From the NCBI GenBank assembly GCA_023400335.1, contig JAEXFF010000058.1, positions 1-9,912 of the forward strand: 9,912 bases of DNA, given 5' to 3'. The stretch comes from Bacteroidota bacterium (GTDB lineage Bacteria; Bacteroidota; Bacteroidia; Bacteroidales; Marinifilaceae). This document shows positions 1 through 7,433 of this stretch, in pieces; positions within the stretch are counted from its first letter, which is position 1; each line of letters begins with the position of its first letter. The translations under genes were made by a program, and so were the position numbers. The notes beneath the pieces were generated by a model. That model was given only the letters and a program-made list of their open reading frames with translations. It had not been told where the DNA came from and made no database searches.

Positions 1-490
1 TGATACTGCTCCACGGACAAGGCCCTTTAACCGCCTTCACAAAAGCAGGTCCTCCAACAGCGGCCCCGGGAAATATTTTTACAATCTCCGCTCCCAGTTC
101 TTCAGCCTTTCCAATCTCTGTCAGTGAACCGCAACCAGGGCTCCACAAAACTTTCCGGCGGTTGCATACCCTGGCCATCTCTTCATTTAACAAAGGCGAA
201 ACCACAAAATTAGCTCCCAGCTGCAAATATAAAGCCGTTGTAGATGCATCTACAACCGAACCGACACCCAGAATCATTTCCGGCAATTCCCGTTTAGCCC
301 ATTTATTCAATTCCCCGAATAACTCCTGGGCAAAATCGCCCCGGTTAGTGAATTCAAAAACCCGGGCCCCTGCTGTATAAGCCACCCGCATTACTTCTTT
401 ACAGACCTGAATATCCGGATGGTAAAACACCGGAATAATTCCACATTCCGACATTTTTAAAGCGACTTCTATTCTTGTAAATCTTGCCAT
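1..490 (-). CDS. eda: KDPG aldolase (2-dehydro-3-deoxyphosphogluconate aldolase), 3' end cut by the window
   Basis: Cytoplasmic class I aldolase of the Entner-Doudoroff pathway. It splits 2-keto-3-deoxy-6-phosphogluconate into pyruvate and glyceraldehyde-3-phosphate. The ATG is at 490-488 and about 163 codons are visible; family members run to about 205-225 residues, so roughly the last quarter lies outside. Visible marks are GIIPVFYHPD at residues 17-26, FEFTNRG at 45-51 (the Glu/Arg active-site pair of the family), LGVGSVVDAS at 74-83, and VKIFPG at 137-142, where Lys138 matches the Schiff-base lysine. GPCPWSSI near the edge fits the phosphate-binding region. It starts 18 nt after the kdgK stop and is very likely the last or a late gene of the same transcript. 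Because kdgK carries a nonsense codon just upstream, its expression could suffer polarity. The family assignment is firm; the aldolase could also act on related 2-keto-3-deoxy acids. Confidence 0.93.
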   Translation of the reverse strand, partial: MARFTRIEVALKMSECGIIPVFYHPDIQVCKEVMRVAYTAGARVFEFTNRGDFAQELFGELNKWAKRELPEMILGVGSVVDASTTALYLQLGANFVVSPLLNEEMARVCNRRKVLWSPGCGSLTEIGKAEELGAEIVKIFPGAAVGGPAFVKAVKGPCPWSSI

Positions 491-508
491 TTCAGTTTAT
501 TTTATTAT

Positions 509-1552
509 TTATCTGGCTACCCTTCCGGAAGCATCCCCTTCCATTAATTTCTCTACTTCTTCCACCGTCACCCGGTTAAAATCCCCGTAAACGGTATGTT
601 TCAGACAGGAAGCTGCCACAGCATATTCCAAAGCCCTTTGGTCATCACCGATATAAGTCAACAAACCGTATATCAATCCGCCCATAAAAGCATCCCCTCC
701 ACCGACCCGGTCTACAATATGTGTAATATCGTAACACCTGGATATATACAACTTTTTACCGTCATAGAGCACACCGCCCCACGTATTGTGATTGGCATTT
801 ACCGATCCCCTTAACGTAATGACGATCTTACGGGCCAATGGAAACCGCTCTTTCAACTGCTTACATACTGACTCAAATTCAGCGGCATTGACTTTACCTT
901 CGGTGGCAGTAACATCAAATCCTTCCGGCTTTATACCAAATACCTTTTCCGCATCTTCTTCATTTCCCAAGATCACATCGCAACCTTCCACTAATGCAGG
1001 CATAACCTCTGCAGCCTTTTTCCCGTATTTCCACAAATTTTTGCGATAATTCAAATCACAGGAAACCGTCAATCCCATTTTGCGGGCCCATCGGATGGCT
1101 TCCAGACACACATCCGCCGCTCCCTGTGATAAAGCCGGCGTAATCCCGGTCCAGTGAAACCAGTTTGCCCCCCGGAAAACTTTTTCCCAGTCGATCATTC
1201 CCTGTTCTATCTCCGATACCGCAGAATGCGCCCTGTCGTATATCACTTTGCTTCACCGGGCCACAGCGCCTGTCTCCAGGAAATAAATTCCCATTCGTTC
1301 CCCTCCGAATAAGATATGGGTAGTCCCTACCCCAAACTTCCGCAAATCCATAAGACAAGCTTTCGCAATATCATTTTCCGGCAAACGGCTTATAAATTCC
1401 GTCTGTATTCCGTAATTGGCCAAAGATACCGCTACATTGGCTTCCCCTCCTCCGAATGTGGCCGTATATTCCCCCGCCTGCGTAAAACGCAGATAAGCCG
1501 GGGTCGCTAAACGCAGCATAATTTCTCCGAAAGTAACTACTTTATTACTCAT
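509..1552 (-). pseudogene. kdgK: 2-dehydro-3-deoxygluconokinase (KDG kinase) interrupted by an in-frame TGA
   Basis: PfkB/ribokinase-family sugar kinase that phosphorylates KDG to KDPG with ATP, the step between KduD and Eda. The reading frame holds 348 codons including the stop, the usual length for the family. It begins MSNKVVTFGEIMLRL; the PfkB glycine-rich signature GGGEANVA is at residues 34-41 and the second signature DRVGGGDAFMGG is near 281-292, with the catalytic Asp at about 287. Codon 100 (1255-1253) is TGA. The frame does not change: ...LETGAVAR, stop, SKVIYDRAHSA... reads as one continuous kinase, and homologues normally have Gly or Pro in that spot (from memory of the family). 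GGA to TGA would be a single change. A GTG at 1246 lies just after the stop, so restart is conceivable, but both halves are needed for the fold. This is either a recent nonsense mutation or a sequence error. It starts 63 nt after the DUF4861 gene; the true stop is TAA. Confidence 0.88.
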
Positions 1553-1615
1553 ATTTACTTTTTTATCTTGTATTAAACCCGATATTTTTATTGGTTCTCC
1601 CTTTCCCTTAACTCT

Positions 1616-2758
1616 CTACTCCAAGCTAACCTGCAAAGGATGGATCCGTTTCTCTTTTTCCTGCTCCAGCATTGTAAACCAGGCTTCTGAAGATTCGACG
1701 CCCCCTTTACTCCAACCGGACCCCATATAATATACAAAGGGTTCTTCCGCACAATAATCCGCCTTTCCGAGCAAATGCCCTTCATTTTCAATAATCTCTT
1801 TCATCGGCTGCAAAAAGATTACGCCCACAGCTAAATGTCCGTTATTATCTCCATTATCATTATTCTGAGGTTCCCAGTACCCCATAAACCCGTTTTTCGC
1901 TTCCTTTACTACCTGTCCGGGCTCCGGACGGACGACAATTCCGGCAACGACTTCCATACCTTCCCGCACACCAGCATAATGTTCTTCTATCCGGTTAAAC
2001 CGATCGTTGGCATCCAAAGAAATGATACGGGTCTCCCTTACCTCCTCCTCCCCTACTTTAAAAGGAGCATAATCCAAGCGGAAACTAACCCGGACCGGAC
2101 CATTGTCCAGGGTCTGCTGACAGACATAATTATTCCCCCATACAATCTTTCCGTCTTTATACGGAGCCATAGCACCTGCTCCCAGCGTACGTCCGACTTT
2201 ATAACAATCCATTCCCTTTCCATGATCTTTGTGATAATCTCCGGTACGGTACCACTCATCAATCAGCAACTCTCCTGTTTTTTTCACCCAAACGTCAATT
2301 CCATTACTGATCTCTCCCGTAGCTTCCAAGGCAGGTCCGTACATCCGGTGCCCGACCAGATTATTTTCCCAGGCATAATCGTCCATTCGTTCCGGTACAA
2401 AACGCCCGTATGCCTGTGATTCATATACCTGAGGAGTCCCGGACACAATCCGGTACACAGCCTCTGAAGCCGGCTCAACATCTACCTGAAAAATAAGAGC
2501 CTGAGGTTGTGATTGTCCCCGGAAAAGGACTTGGGAAGGTATTTCTCTCCCTTCGGGACTCAAAACCACGATACTCGTATCACTTAACCCCCTTAATTTT
2601 CCGTTTAAATCGCTCCATTGAATTTCAACCGTTTCTTTCTGACGGTCCAGGCGGATCGGATTCTTTACCTTTACCCGTACTCCGGATTCCGGACTACACC
2701 CCATTGTCATACTCAATAACAAAACCCATACAATAGATTTCTTCATATATCGGATCAT
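1616..2758 (-). CDS. DUF4861-family lipoprotein of unknown function
   Basis: An envelope lipoprotein of about 380 residues. The N-terminus has a basic start (MIRYMKK), a hydrophobic stretch at residues 9-19 and a lipobox ending in MGC, so Cys21 is the likely lipidated residue. The start could also be the ATG at 2746 (MKKSIVW), which gives a more typical signal peptide. The body matches what I know of DUF4861: RFVPERMDDYAWENN at 119-133, HRMYGPAL at 137-144, GIDVWVKK at 153-160, and YHKDHGKGMDCYKVG at 175-189, with conserved acidic, Trp and His residues. It lies 17 nt after kduD and 63 nt before kdgK, inside the uronate operon. I do not know a proven activity. Its position suggests a role on unsaturated or free uronic acids, or on oligosaccharides, in the periplasm. 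The conserved Asp/His/Trp clusters look catalytic or sugar-binding, but this is inference. Confidence 0.85.
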   Translation of the reverse strand: MIRYMKKSIVWVLLLSMTMGCSPESGVRVKVKNPIRLDRQKETVEIQWSDLNGKLRGLSDTSIVVLSPEGREIPSQVLFRGQSQPQALIFQVDVEPASEAVYRIVSGTPQVYESQAYGRFVPERMDDYAWENNLVGHRMYGPALEATGEISNGIDVWVKKTGELLIDEWYRTGDYHKDHGKGMDCYKVGRTLGAGAMAPYKDGKIVWGNNYVCQQTLDNGPVRVSFRLDYAPFKVGEEEVRETRIISLDANDRFNRIEEHYAGVREGMEVVAGIVVRPEPGQVVKEAKNGFMGYWEPQNNDNGDNNGHLAVGVIFLQPMKEIIENEGHLLGKADYCAEEPFVYYMGSGWSKGGVESSEAWFTMLEQEKEKRIHPLQVSLE

Positions 2759-2775
2759 CTGAATTAAACAATTAT

Positions 2776-3573
2776 CTAATCTTCATTTGCAGCTTTTCCC
2801 AGGGAAGCTAAAATGCCTCCGTCCACATACACCACCTGTCCTGTAACAAAATCGGAAGCGGATGAAGCCAGAAAAATAGCCGTTCCGCCCAAATCTTCCG
2901 GATTTCCCCAACGTCCTGCCGGTGTCCGTTTTACAATAAACTCATGAAAAGGATGCCCATTTACCCGAATCGGAGCGGTTTGGGAAGTGGCGAAATAGCC
3001 CGGTCCGATTCCGTTCACCTGGATATTATAACGCGCCCATTCTGTTGCCAGATTTTTGGTCAGCATTTTCAACCCTCCTTTGGCAGCAGCATAGGCACTC
3101 ACGGTATCCCTTCCGACTTCACTCATCATGGAACACATATTGATGATTTTTCCGCCCCCTCTTTCTTTCATCCCTTTAGCCACCATTTTCGACATTAAAA
3201 AAGGTCCGGTCAAATCAGTACGAATCACTTGCTGCCAATCCGCTAAAGACATTTCCAAAGCCGGTATCCGTTTAATTATCCCGGCATTGTTTACCAGAAT
3301 ATCGATAGGCCCGACCTCCCGTTCTATTTTTGGAATATATTCCGCCACCTGCTGTTCGTCCGTCACATCAAATAAATAAGCGCGGGCCTGAATCCCTTTT
3401 CCGGCATATTCCTTTACAGCATCTGCCAGCTTTCCGGCAGAAGAAGCACCATTGATGACCAACGTAGCCCCGGCCTGAGCCAAAGCAGTAGCAATTGCCA
3501 TACCCAATCCGTGTGAACTGCCGGTTACCAACGCAACCTTACCGGTCAAATCGAATAATTCCAAACCTTTCAT
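2776..3573 (-). CDS. kduD: 2-deoxy-D-gluconate 3-dehydrogenase / 2-dehydro-3-deoxy-D-gluconate 5-dehydrogenase (SDR family)
   Basis: Cytoplasmic short-chain dehydrogenase of 265 residues. In this pathway it reduces 2,5-diketo-3-deoxygluconate (the KduI product) to KDG with NAD(P)H. The Rossmann motif TGSSHGLG is at residues 17-24, NNAG at 95-98, and the catalytic triad is visible as Ser148, Tyr161 and Lys165 in the pattern S...YAAAK. Length and the C-terminal VYVDGGI are normal for classical SDRs. Residues around the cofactor site do not let me decide NADH versus NADPH. It starts 48 nt after the kduI stop and ends 17 nt before the DUF4861 gene, so it is almost surely co-transcribed. Gluconate 5-dehydrogenase is the nearest alternative name, but adjacency to kduI, kdgK and eda makes KduD the best call. 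Confidence 0.92.
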   Translation of the reverse strand: MKGLELFDLTGKVALVTGSSHGLGMAIATALAQAGATLVINGASSAGKLADAVKEYAGKGIQARAYLFDVTDEQQVAEYIPKIEREVGPIDILVNNAGIIKRIPALEMSLADWQQVIRTDLTGPFLMSKMVAKGMKERGGGKIINMCSMMSEVGRDTVSAYAAAKGGLKMLTKNLATEWARYNIQVNGIGPGYFATSQTAPIRVNGHPFHEFIVKRTPAGRWGNPEDLGGTAIFLASSASDFVTGQVVYVDGGILASLGKAANED

Positions 3574-3621
3574 GGTATTCTATTTTTAAAACAGACGTAA
3601 TCTTTATTTTACAAAAGCTTT

Positions 3622-4464
3622 CTACTTTAAATCCTGAGGAGCAGCCATATCCATATCCCCGTAATCCAGATTTTCTCCTGCCATCCCCCATATAAATGTA
3701 TAATTTGAAGTGGCACAAGCCGAGTGAATCGACCATACCGGGGAAATTACAGCTTCCTCATTTTTCATCCAGATGTGACGCGTCTCTTCCGGTTCTCCCA
3801 TAAAATGACAGACAGCCTGCTTTTCCGGAACTTCAAAATAAAAATAAGCCTCCATACGACGATCGTGCGTATGAGCGGGCATTGTGTTCCATACACTTCC
3901 CGGCTTCAACTCGGTCATTCCCATCTGTAACTGACAAGTCGGCAATACCGGACTGACAATTAATTTATTAATCACCCGGTGATTACTTTCCTCCAAACTG
4001 CCCATCTCCGCCACCACAGCTTCAGCCTTCGTGATCTTCCGGTCCGGATAAGTGGTATGGGCCGGAGCCGAATTAAAATAAAAGTGAGCCGGACAAGCAC
4101 TGTCCTTACTGCTAAAAACGACCTTCCGGTCTCCCTTCCCTATATATAAAGCTTCTTTATACCCCAACTCAAATTTTTCACCTTCTACCGAAACCCATCC
4201 CGTTCCCCCCACATTAATAATTCCCAACTCCCTGCGGTGCAGAAAAAAAGCTGCTTTTAAGGGATCAACCGGACACAACTCCAGTTCTTCCTTCACCGGC
4301 ACAGCTCCCCCCACAATTAGGCGATCGTACATACTGTATACCAGCTGAATATGATCCGGCTGCATTAGATTTTCTATTAAAAACTCCTGCCTCAGGCGAC
4401 TGGTATCATAAGTCTTCGCATCCTGAGGATGGGAGGCATAACGAACTTCGTAGTTTATTTCCAT
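3622..4464 (-). CDS. kduI: 5-dehydro-4-deoxy-D-glucuronate isomerase
   Basis: Cupin-fold, zinc-dependent cytoplasmic isomerase that turns 5-keto-4-deoxyuronate (formed when unsaturated uronic acids open) into 2,5-diketo-3-deoxygluconate. The protein has 280 residues, matching the family length of about 278-280. The metal ligands are visible: His198 and His200 in MPAHTH, Glu205 in RRMEAYFYF, and His247 in WSIHSACAT, spaced as in the E. coli enzyme (196, 198, 203, 245, from memory). Other family blocks are [15 protein letters not shown] at 19-33 and GTGWVSVEG at 87-95. The ATG at 4464 is preceded by an A/T-rich leader and, 23 nt upstream, by a partial operator (4488-4501). It follows the lacI-type gene by 66 nt and leads the block kduI-kduD-DUF4861-kdgK-eda. 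DhuI-type isomerases that act on the same substrate belong to a different family, so the call is firm. Confidence 0.96.
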   Translation of the reverse strand: MEINYEVRYASHPQDAKTYDTSRLRQEFLIENLMQPDHIQLVYSMYDRLIVGGAVPVKEELELCPVDPLKAAFFLHRRELGIINVGGTGWVSVEGEKFELGYKEALYIGKGDRKVVFSSKDSACPAHFYFNSAPAHTTYPDRKITKAEAVVAEMGSLEESNHRVINKLIVSPVLPTCQLQMGMTELKPGSVWNTMPAHTHDRRMEAYFYFEVPEKQAVCHFMGEPEETRHIWMKNEEAVISPVWSIHSACATSNYTFIWGMAGENLDYGDMDMAAPQDLK

Positions 4465-4487
4465 GACTGATATTGTTTAATTCTTTA

Positions 4488-4501
4488 GATTATCGATTGC
4501 A
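4488..4501 (-). promoter_or_regulatory. Partial LacI-type operator before kduI
   Basis: Sense-strand sequence TGCAATCGATAATC. Ten of 14 positions match the palindrome TGCAATCGATTGCA, with one half-site and the central CG intact and the other half degenerate. It sits 23 nt upstream of the kduI ATG in the 66-nt gap after the regulator gene. Unlike the other two copies it has no TAnnTTTG box next to it, so it is more likely a secondary or roadblock site than the operator of a main promoter. It could also be chance. Confidence 0.45.
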
Positions 4502-4530
4502 TTTACCTTTATTCTTTCAGTAACTATCTT

Positions 4531-5553
4531 TTATGATTGAGTGACTCTGGAAGATTCACGTACAATTAATTCCGGGTCCAGTATAATATTTACCCAGGAT
4601 TCCCCGTTCAACCGGTCGAGCAACATACGGGCTGCCTGCTGTCCCATCTTTTTACTGAACTGATCGACAGAACTCAGGGAAGGTTGCAGCAACTCATCAA
4701 AAGGTTCGTTAGCAAATCCGCATATCGCCATATCTTCCGGGATTTTTACCCCATTTTTCAGGAACTCTAACATAGCTCCCAATGCAACAAAGTCACTGGT
4801 ACAAAACAAGGCATCCGGCTTATTTTTCATTCTCAGTATTTTACGTGCCACAGCTTCCCCTTCTTCCCGCGTAATATTCCCTACAACTACCCAGTCTTTC
4901 TCCGGCTCAATCCCATACTCTTTCAATGCATCTATATAGCCTTTATACCGGTTTCTCCACACAGAAACGTGCTGAAACCCGGCATAATGAAAAATACGCT
5001 TTTTTCCCTGCGCCAGCAAATGCTTTACCACCCGGTAAGCACCCCGGTAATCGTCCACGGTTACCGTTCCGGCATTAATTCCTTCCGCTACCCGGTCGAA
5101 AAGCACCAAAGGTATCCCATAAGTCTCCAGACTATTAAAATGGGTATAATCCCGGGTTCCGGCAGCAATGGAAGCAATGACGCCATCCACCTTTCCCTGA
5201 GACAGAGAACTGATCACTTTCTTCTCTTTCTCATACAGATCCTGCGATTGACAAATCAACACATCATATCCTACTTTATTTACTTCCTCCTCTATACCTT
5301 CTATGGCGGATGCAAAAAAATTCCGGTTTATGCTTGGTACGACCACCCCTACCGTATTGCATTTCCCCCGCTTTAAGTTCACCGCTACCGTATTCGGCTT
5401 ATAATTCATCTCCCGGGCCGTTTTTTTAACCAACGCTTTCATCTCCTTACTAATGGCAGGATGGTCCTGCAGGGCGCGGGATACCGTTGAACCGGAAATA
5501 TTCAATACCCTGGCAATATCATAAATCGATATTTTTTTACGTTTTAACTCCAT
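4531..5553 (-). CDS. LacI-family transcriptional regulator of the uronate/GAG locus
   Basis: DNA-binding repressor of 340 residues, the usual LacI/PurR length. Residues 8-27 hold the helix-turn-helix (ISIYDIARVLNISGSTVSRA); the hinge region AVNLKRGK is at 57-64 and would place a Leu in the central CG of an operator. The periplasmic-binding-protein-like effector domain starts with NTVGVVVPSINRNFF (66-80) and includes LFDRVAEGIN (151-160) and CTSDFVALGAM (251-261). I chose the ATG at 5553 (MELKRKKISIYDI). The open frame runs on to 5652, but that extension translates the promoter and operator and has no family match. An operator 7 nt upstream of the start implies autoregulation, and a matching site before the phosphoesterase gene implies control of that unit too. 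It lies directly upstream of kduI. The inducer is probably KDG or another uronate intermediate (inference). No gene symbol can be given safely; kdgR is used for LacI members in some phyla. Confidence 0.93.
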   Translation of the reverse strand: MELKRKKISIYDIARVLNISGSTVSRALQDHPAISKEMKALVKKTAREMNYKPNTVAVNLKRGKCNTVGVVVPSINRNFFASAIEGIEEEVNKVGYDVLICQSQDLYEKEKKVISSLSQGKVDGVIASIAAGTRDYTHFNSLETYGIPLVLFDRVAEGINAGTVTVDDYRGAYRVVKHLLAQGKKRIFHYAGFQHVSVWRNRYKGYIDALKEYGIEPEKDWVVVGNITREEGEAVARKILRMKNKPDALFCTSDFVALGAMLEFLKNGVKIPEDMAICGFANEPFDELLQPSLSSVDQFSKKMGQQAARMLLDRLNGESWVNIILDPELIVRESSRVTQS

Positions 5554-5560
5554 TCGTTCA

Positions 5561-5574
5561 TGCAATCGGTTGCA
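5561..5574 (-). promoter_or_regulatory. LacI-type operator in front of the regulator gene
   Basis: Plus-strand TGCAATCGGTTGCA, a near-perfect palindrome (only the T/G pair next to the central CG breaks symmetry) with the TGnAAnCGnTTnCA form typical of LacI/PurR operators. It abuts the -7 box at 5575-5582 and ends 7 nt before the regulator's ATG, so bound repressor would cover the transcription start. The same 24-nt arrangement recurs at 9314-9337 with 20 identical positions. Confidence 0.78.
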
Positions 5575-5582
5575 CAAATATA
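5575..5582 (-). promoter_or_regulatory. Bacteroidota-type -7 promoter box of the regulator/kdu operon
   Basis: Sense sequence TATATTTG fits the Bacteroidota -7 consensus TAnnTTTG exactly. The start of transcription would fall inside the adjoining operator, giving a leader of only about 15 nt. Upstream is an A/T-rich tract; I see no convincing -33 TTTG at the usual 19-21 nt spacing. Confidence 0.6.
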
Positions 5583-5623
5583 CATTTTTTTTGAAAAAAA
5601 ATATAGATTCAATATAATTTTTT

Positions 5624-5661
5624 GAAAAGGAAACGGGAAAGTATCCGCTCACCGGATTCCC
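5624..5661 (-). terminator. Possible weak terminator after the sulfatase gene
   Basis: On the sense strand, GGGAA (5661-5657) and TTCCC (5639-5635) can pair around an inner TCCG/CGGA stem (5656-5653 with 5647-5644) with a 5-nt loop and a 4-nt bulge. A pyrimidine-rich GTTTCCTTTTC follows (5634-5624). It lies about 170 nt past the sulfatase stop and just before the regulator promoter. The bulge and interrupted T tract make this a weak call. Confidence 0.3.
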
Positions 5662-5831
5662 CCTTTTGAAAAGTACTTTTCCCTTATTTACTCCTAAAAA
5701 TACAGGGTTTACCCCATTTGAATTAATGGTACAAATAAATTTTTAATTTAAAGTCTATCTTACATGCATCCTCCGTACCTTACGAACGTTCTGAGTTTAA
5801 AAGCCGGAAAATACTTAAATCTTACCCATTT

Positions 5832-7385
5832 TTATTCCTCAAAACGACTGTCTCTTTTCCAGTCTTTCAGCTTATCCCTTTTCGACCGCTTATCCTGGGG
5901 ATAATTCGGACTGTATAAATAGGTATTCTGAAGTTTTTGCAACTGTCCGTCTTTTACAAATTCCTCTCCTCTTTCTTCTAAATGTACAATCATCCGCTTT
6001 CTCCACAATTCCAAAACTTTACGATATTCTTTCTGGGCGGAAAGGTCTGTCTTTTCCTGCGGGTCCCGGCTCAGGTCAAACAATTGCTCTTCTCCTGTAC
6101 GAAAAAACCAGATGTATTTCATTTTTCCGTCTGTCAGCCCGCACCAGTAATTGTCCGCATTATAGCAAGTGGCATGTTCCAGATCGATGTATTCACGCCA
6201 GCGGGCATGTTTTTCCCTTAACAAAGGCAACAAAGAAGCTCCGTCCAAATCCTCCGGAATTTCTGCTCCGGCAATGTCCAGAAAGGTCGGCAATATATCT
6301 CTCAATTCCACGACATGGGATAAATGTTCTCCCTGTTTTCTTTCGCCCTGCATCCAGGCAGGTAAACGCAGCAGATAAGGGATATGTGAAGAACCTTCAT
6401 AAGCATACGTTTTCCGCCAGTGATAATGATCGCCCAGCATATCTCCGTGATCGGACACAAAGCAAATGACAGCATCCTCATACAATCCTTCCTCCTTCAA
6501 CGCTTGTATTACCCTTCCAATCTGATCGTCGATAAAGGTAATTGCTGCATAATAATACCGCCTCGACTCTACGGCATGTTCTACGCCAAAATCCCCGAAA
6601 GCAGCATCAGCCGTTTGCGGACGATCAGCAAACCCAGCAGACCATTCCCCGATAGCCGGCTCCGGAATTTTCACCTCACTATACATATCCAGATAGCGCT
6701 GAGGCGGGTCGTACGGGCTGTGGGGACGGGCAAAAGATACTTTCAGGAATAAAGGTTTATCCGATTTATAATGATGAATAAATTCCACAGCCATTTCCCC
6801 GGTCCACCAAGTCGGATGCAATTTTTCATCCAGCGGATAAACCCCTCCTTTATGATCATTCCAGCCGATACCGAGTGCATCCGGATTTTGACCGGGTGCA
6901 TTCAATTTAAACCAGTCGCGATAATCACTTACAAACCCATTTTGCTCCACACGTCCGCTTTCATCCACCAATGTTCCATGAAATCCATGTAAAGTCTTTT
7001 GGGGAAACCAATGCATCTTACCGATACCAAATGTGTAGTACCCGTTCTCCCGCAACATCCGGGGCATTTCATAACGATAATGTTCCGCCACCACTCCGTA
7101 TCCCATCATACCGTGATGCCAGGGCGACAAACCGGTCAACAGGGCTGCCCGGGCCGGCGTACTACTAGGGGTAGTCGAATATCCCCTGTCAAAACAAAAA
7201 CCTTCCCGGGCCAGTGCATCCAGATTCGGCGTCTTTACAACAGAATGCTGCACTCCCAGGCAATCTCCCCGCTGCTGATCGGTCATAATCAGAATAATGT
7301 GGGGTCTTCTGATTTGCCGGGCCCCTACGGTACCCGTACCCAACAAAAAAGAAGTACCCAACAACAGAGAATTCCGGATGTTCAT
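5832..7385 (-). CDS. Exported S1-family sulfatase, serine-type
   Basis: Hydrolyses sulfate esters, here probably on glycosaminoglycan sugars in the periplasm. From the ATG at 7385 it has 517 residues. An upstream in-frame ATG at 7409 would put eight extra residues before the signal peptide (MNIRNSLLLGTSFLLGTGTV), so I prefer 7385. Visible active-site parts are Asp36-Gln37 (IMTDQQRGD), the formylglycine motif STPARAALLTG at 75-85 with Ser75 as the residue to be converted, Arg79, GKMHW with Lys123 and His125, His222 (ARPHSPYDPP), Asp312-His313 (SDHGDMLGDH) and Lys325. A Ser in place of Cys means activation needs an anaerobic radical-SAM maturase (anSME). The gene follows the phosphoesterase gene by 48 nt and likely shares its promoter. 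The protein resembles the YidJ-like branch. The exact sugar and sulfate position cannot be told, and phosphonate monoester hydrolase is less likely. Confidence 0.93.
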   Translation of the reverse strand: MNIRNSLLLGTSFLLGTGTVGARQIRRPHIILIMTDQQRGDCLGVQHSVVKTPNLDALAREGFCFDRGYSTTPSSTPARAALLTGLSPWHHGMMGYGVVAEHYRYEMPRMLRENGYYTFGIGKMHWFPQKTLHGFHGTLVDESGRVEQNGFVSDYRDWFKLNAPGQNPDALGIGWNDHKGGVYPLDEKLHPTWWTGEMAVEFIHHYKSDKPLFLKVSFARPHSPYDPPQRYLDMYSEVKIPEPAIGEWSAGFADRPQTADAAFGDFGVEHAVESRRYYYAAITFIDDQIGRVIQALKEEGLYEDAVICFVSDHGDMLGDHYHWRKTYAYEGSSHIPYLLRLPAWMQGERKQGEHLSHVVELRDILPTFLDIAGAEIPEDLDGASLLPLLREKHARWREYIDLEHATCYNADNYWCGLTDGKMKYIWFFRTGEEQLFDLSRDPQEKTDLSAQKEYRKVLELWRKRMIVHLEERGEEFVKDGQLQKLQNTYLYSPNYPQDKRSKRDKLKDWKRDSRFEE

Positions 7386-7433
7386 AGCAAAAATTTTAAT
7401 TATATGCACAAAGAGAAGTTTCCCTTCCGTTTT

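Noticed and set aside
1253..1255. TGA in kdgK read as selenocysteine
   Set aside because: PfkB kinases have no known Sec at this spot, and the downstream sequence offers only a 4-bp CGCA/TGCG stem, which is too weak for a bacterial SECIS.
1056..1358. Alternative minus-strand frame across the kdgK stop, suggesting a frameshift
   Set aside because: The kinase signatures continue in the original frame on both sides of the TGA (the distance is a multiple of three), so the lesion is a substitution, not a frameshift.
1835..2419. Plus-strand open frame of 194 codons, and other plus-strand frames such as 4969-5376 and 6999-7451
   Set aside because: They lie opposite well-supported minus-strand genes, have low-complexity Ser/Pro/Ile-rich translations and no recognisable motif.
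5554..5652. N-terminal extension of the LacI-type regulator up to 5652
   Set aside because: These 33 codons translate the -7 box and operator, have no family match, and the HTH begins right after the ATG at 5553 as in other LacI proteins.
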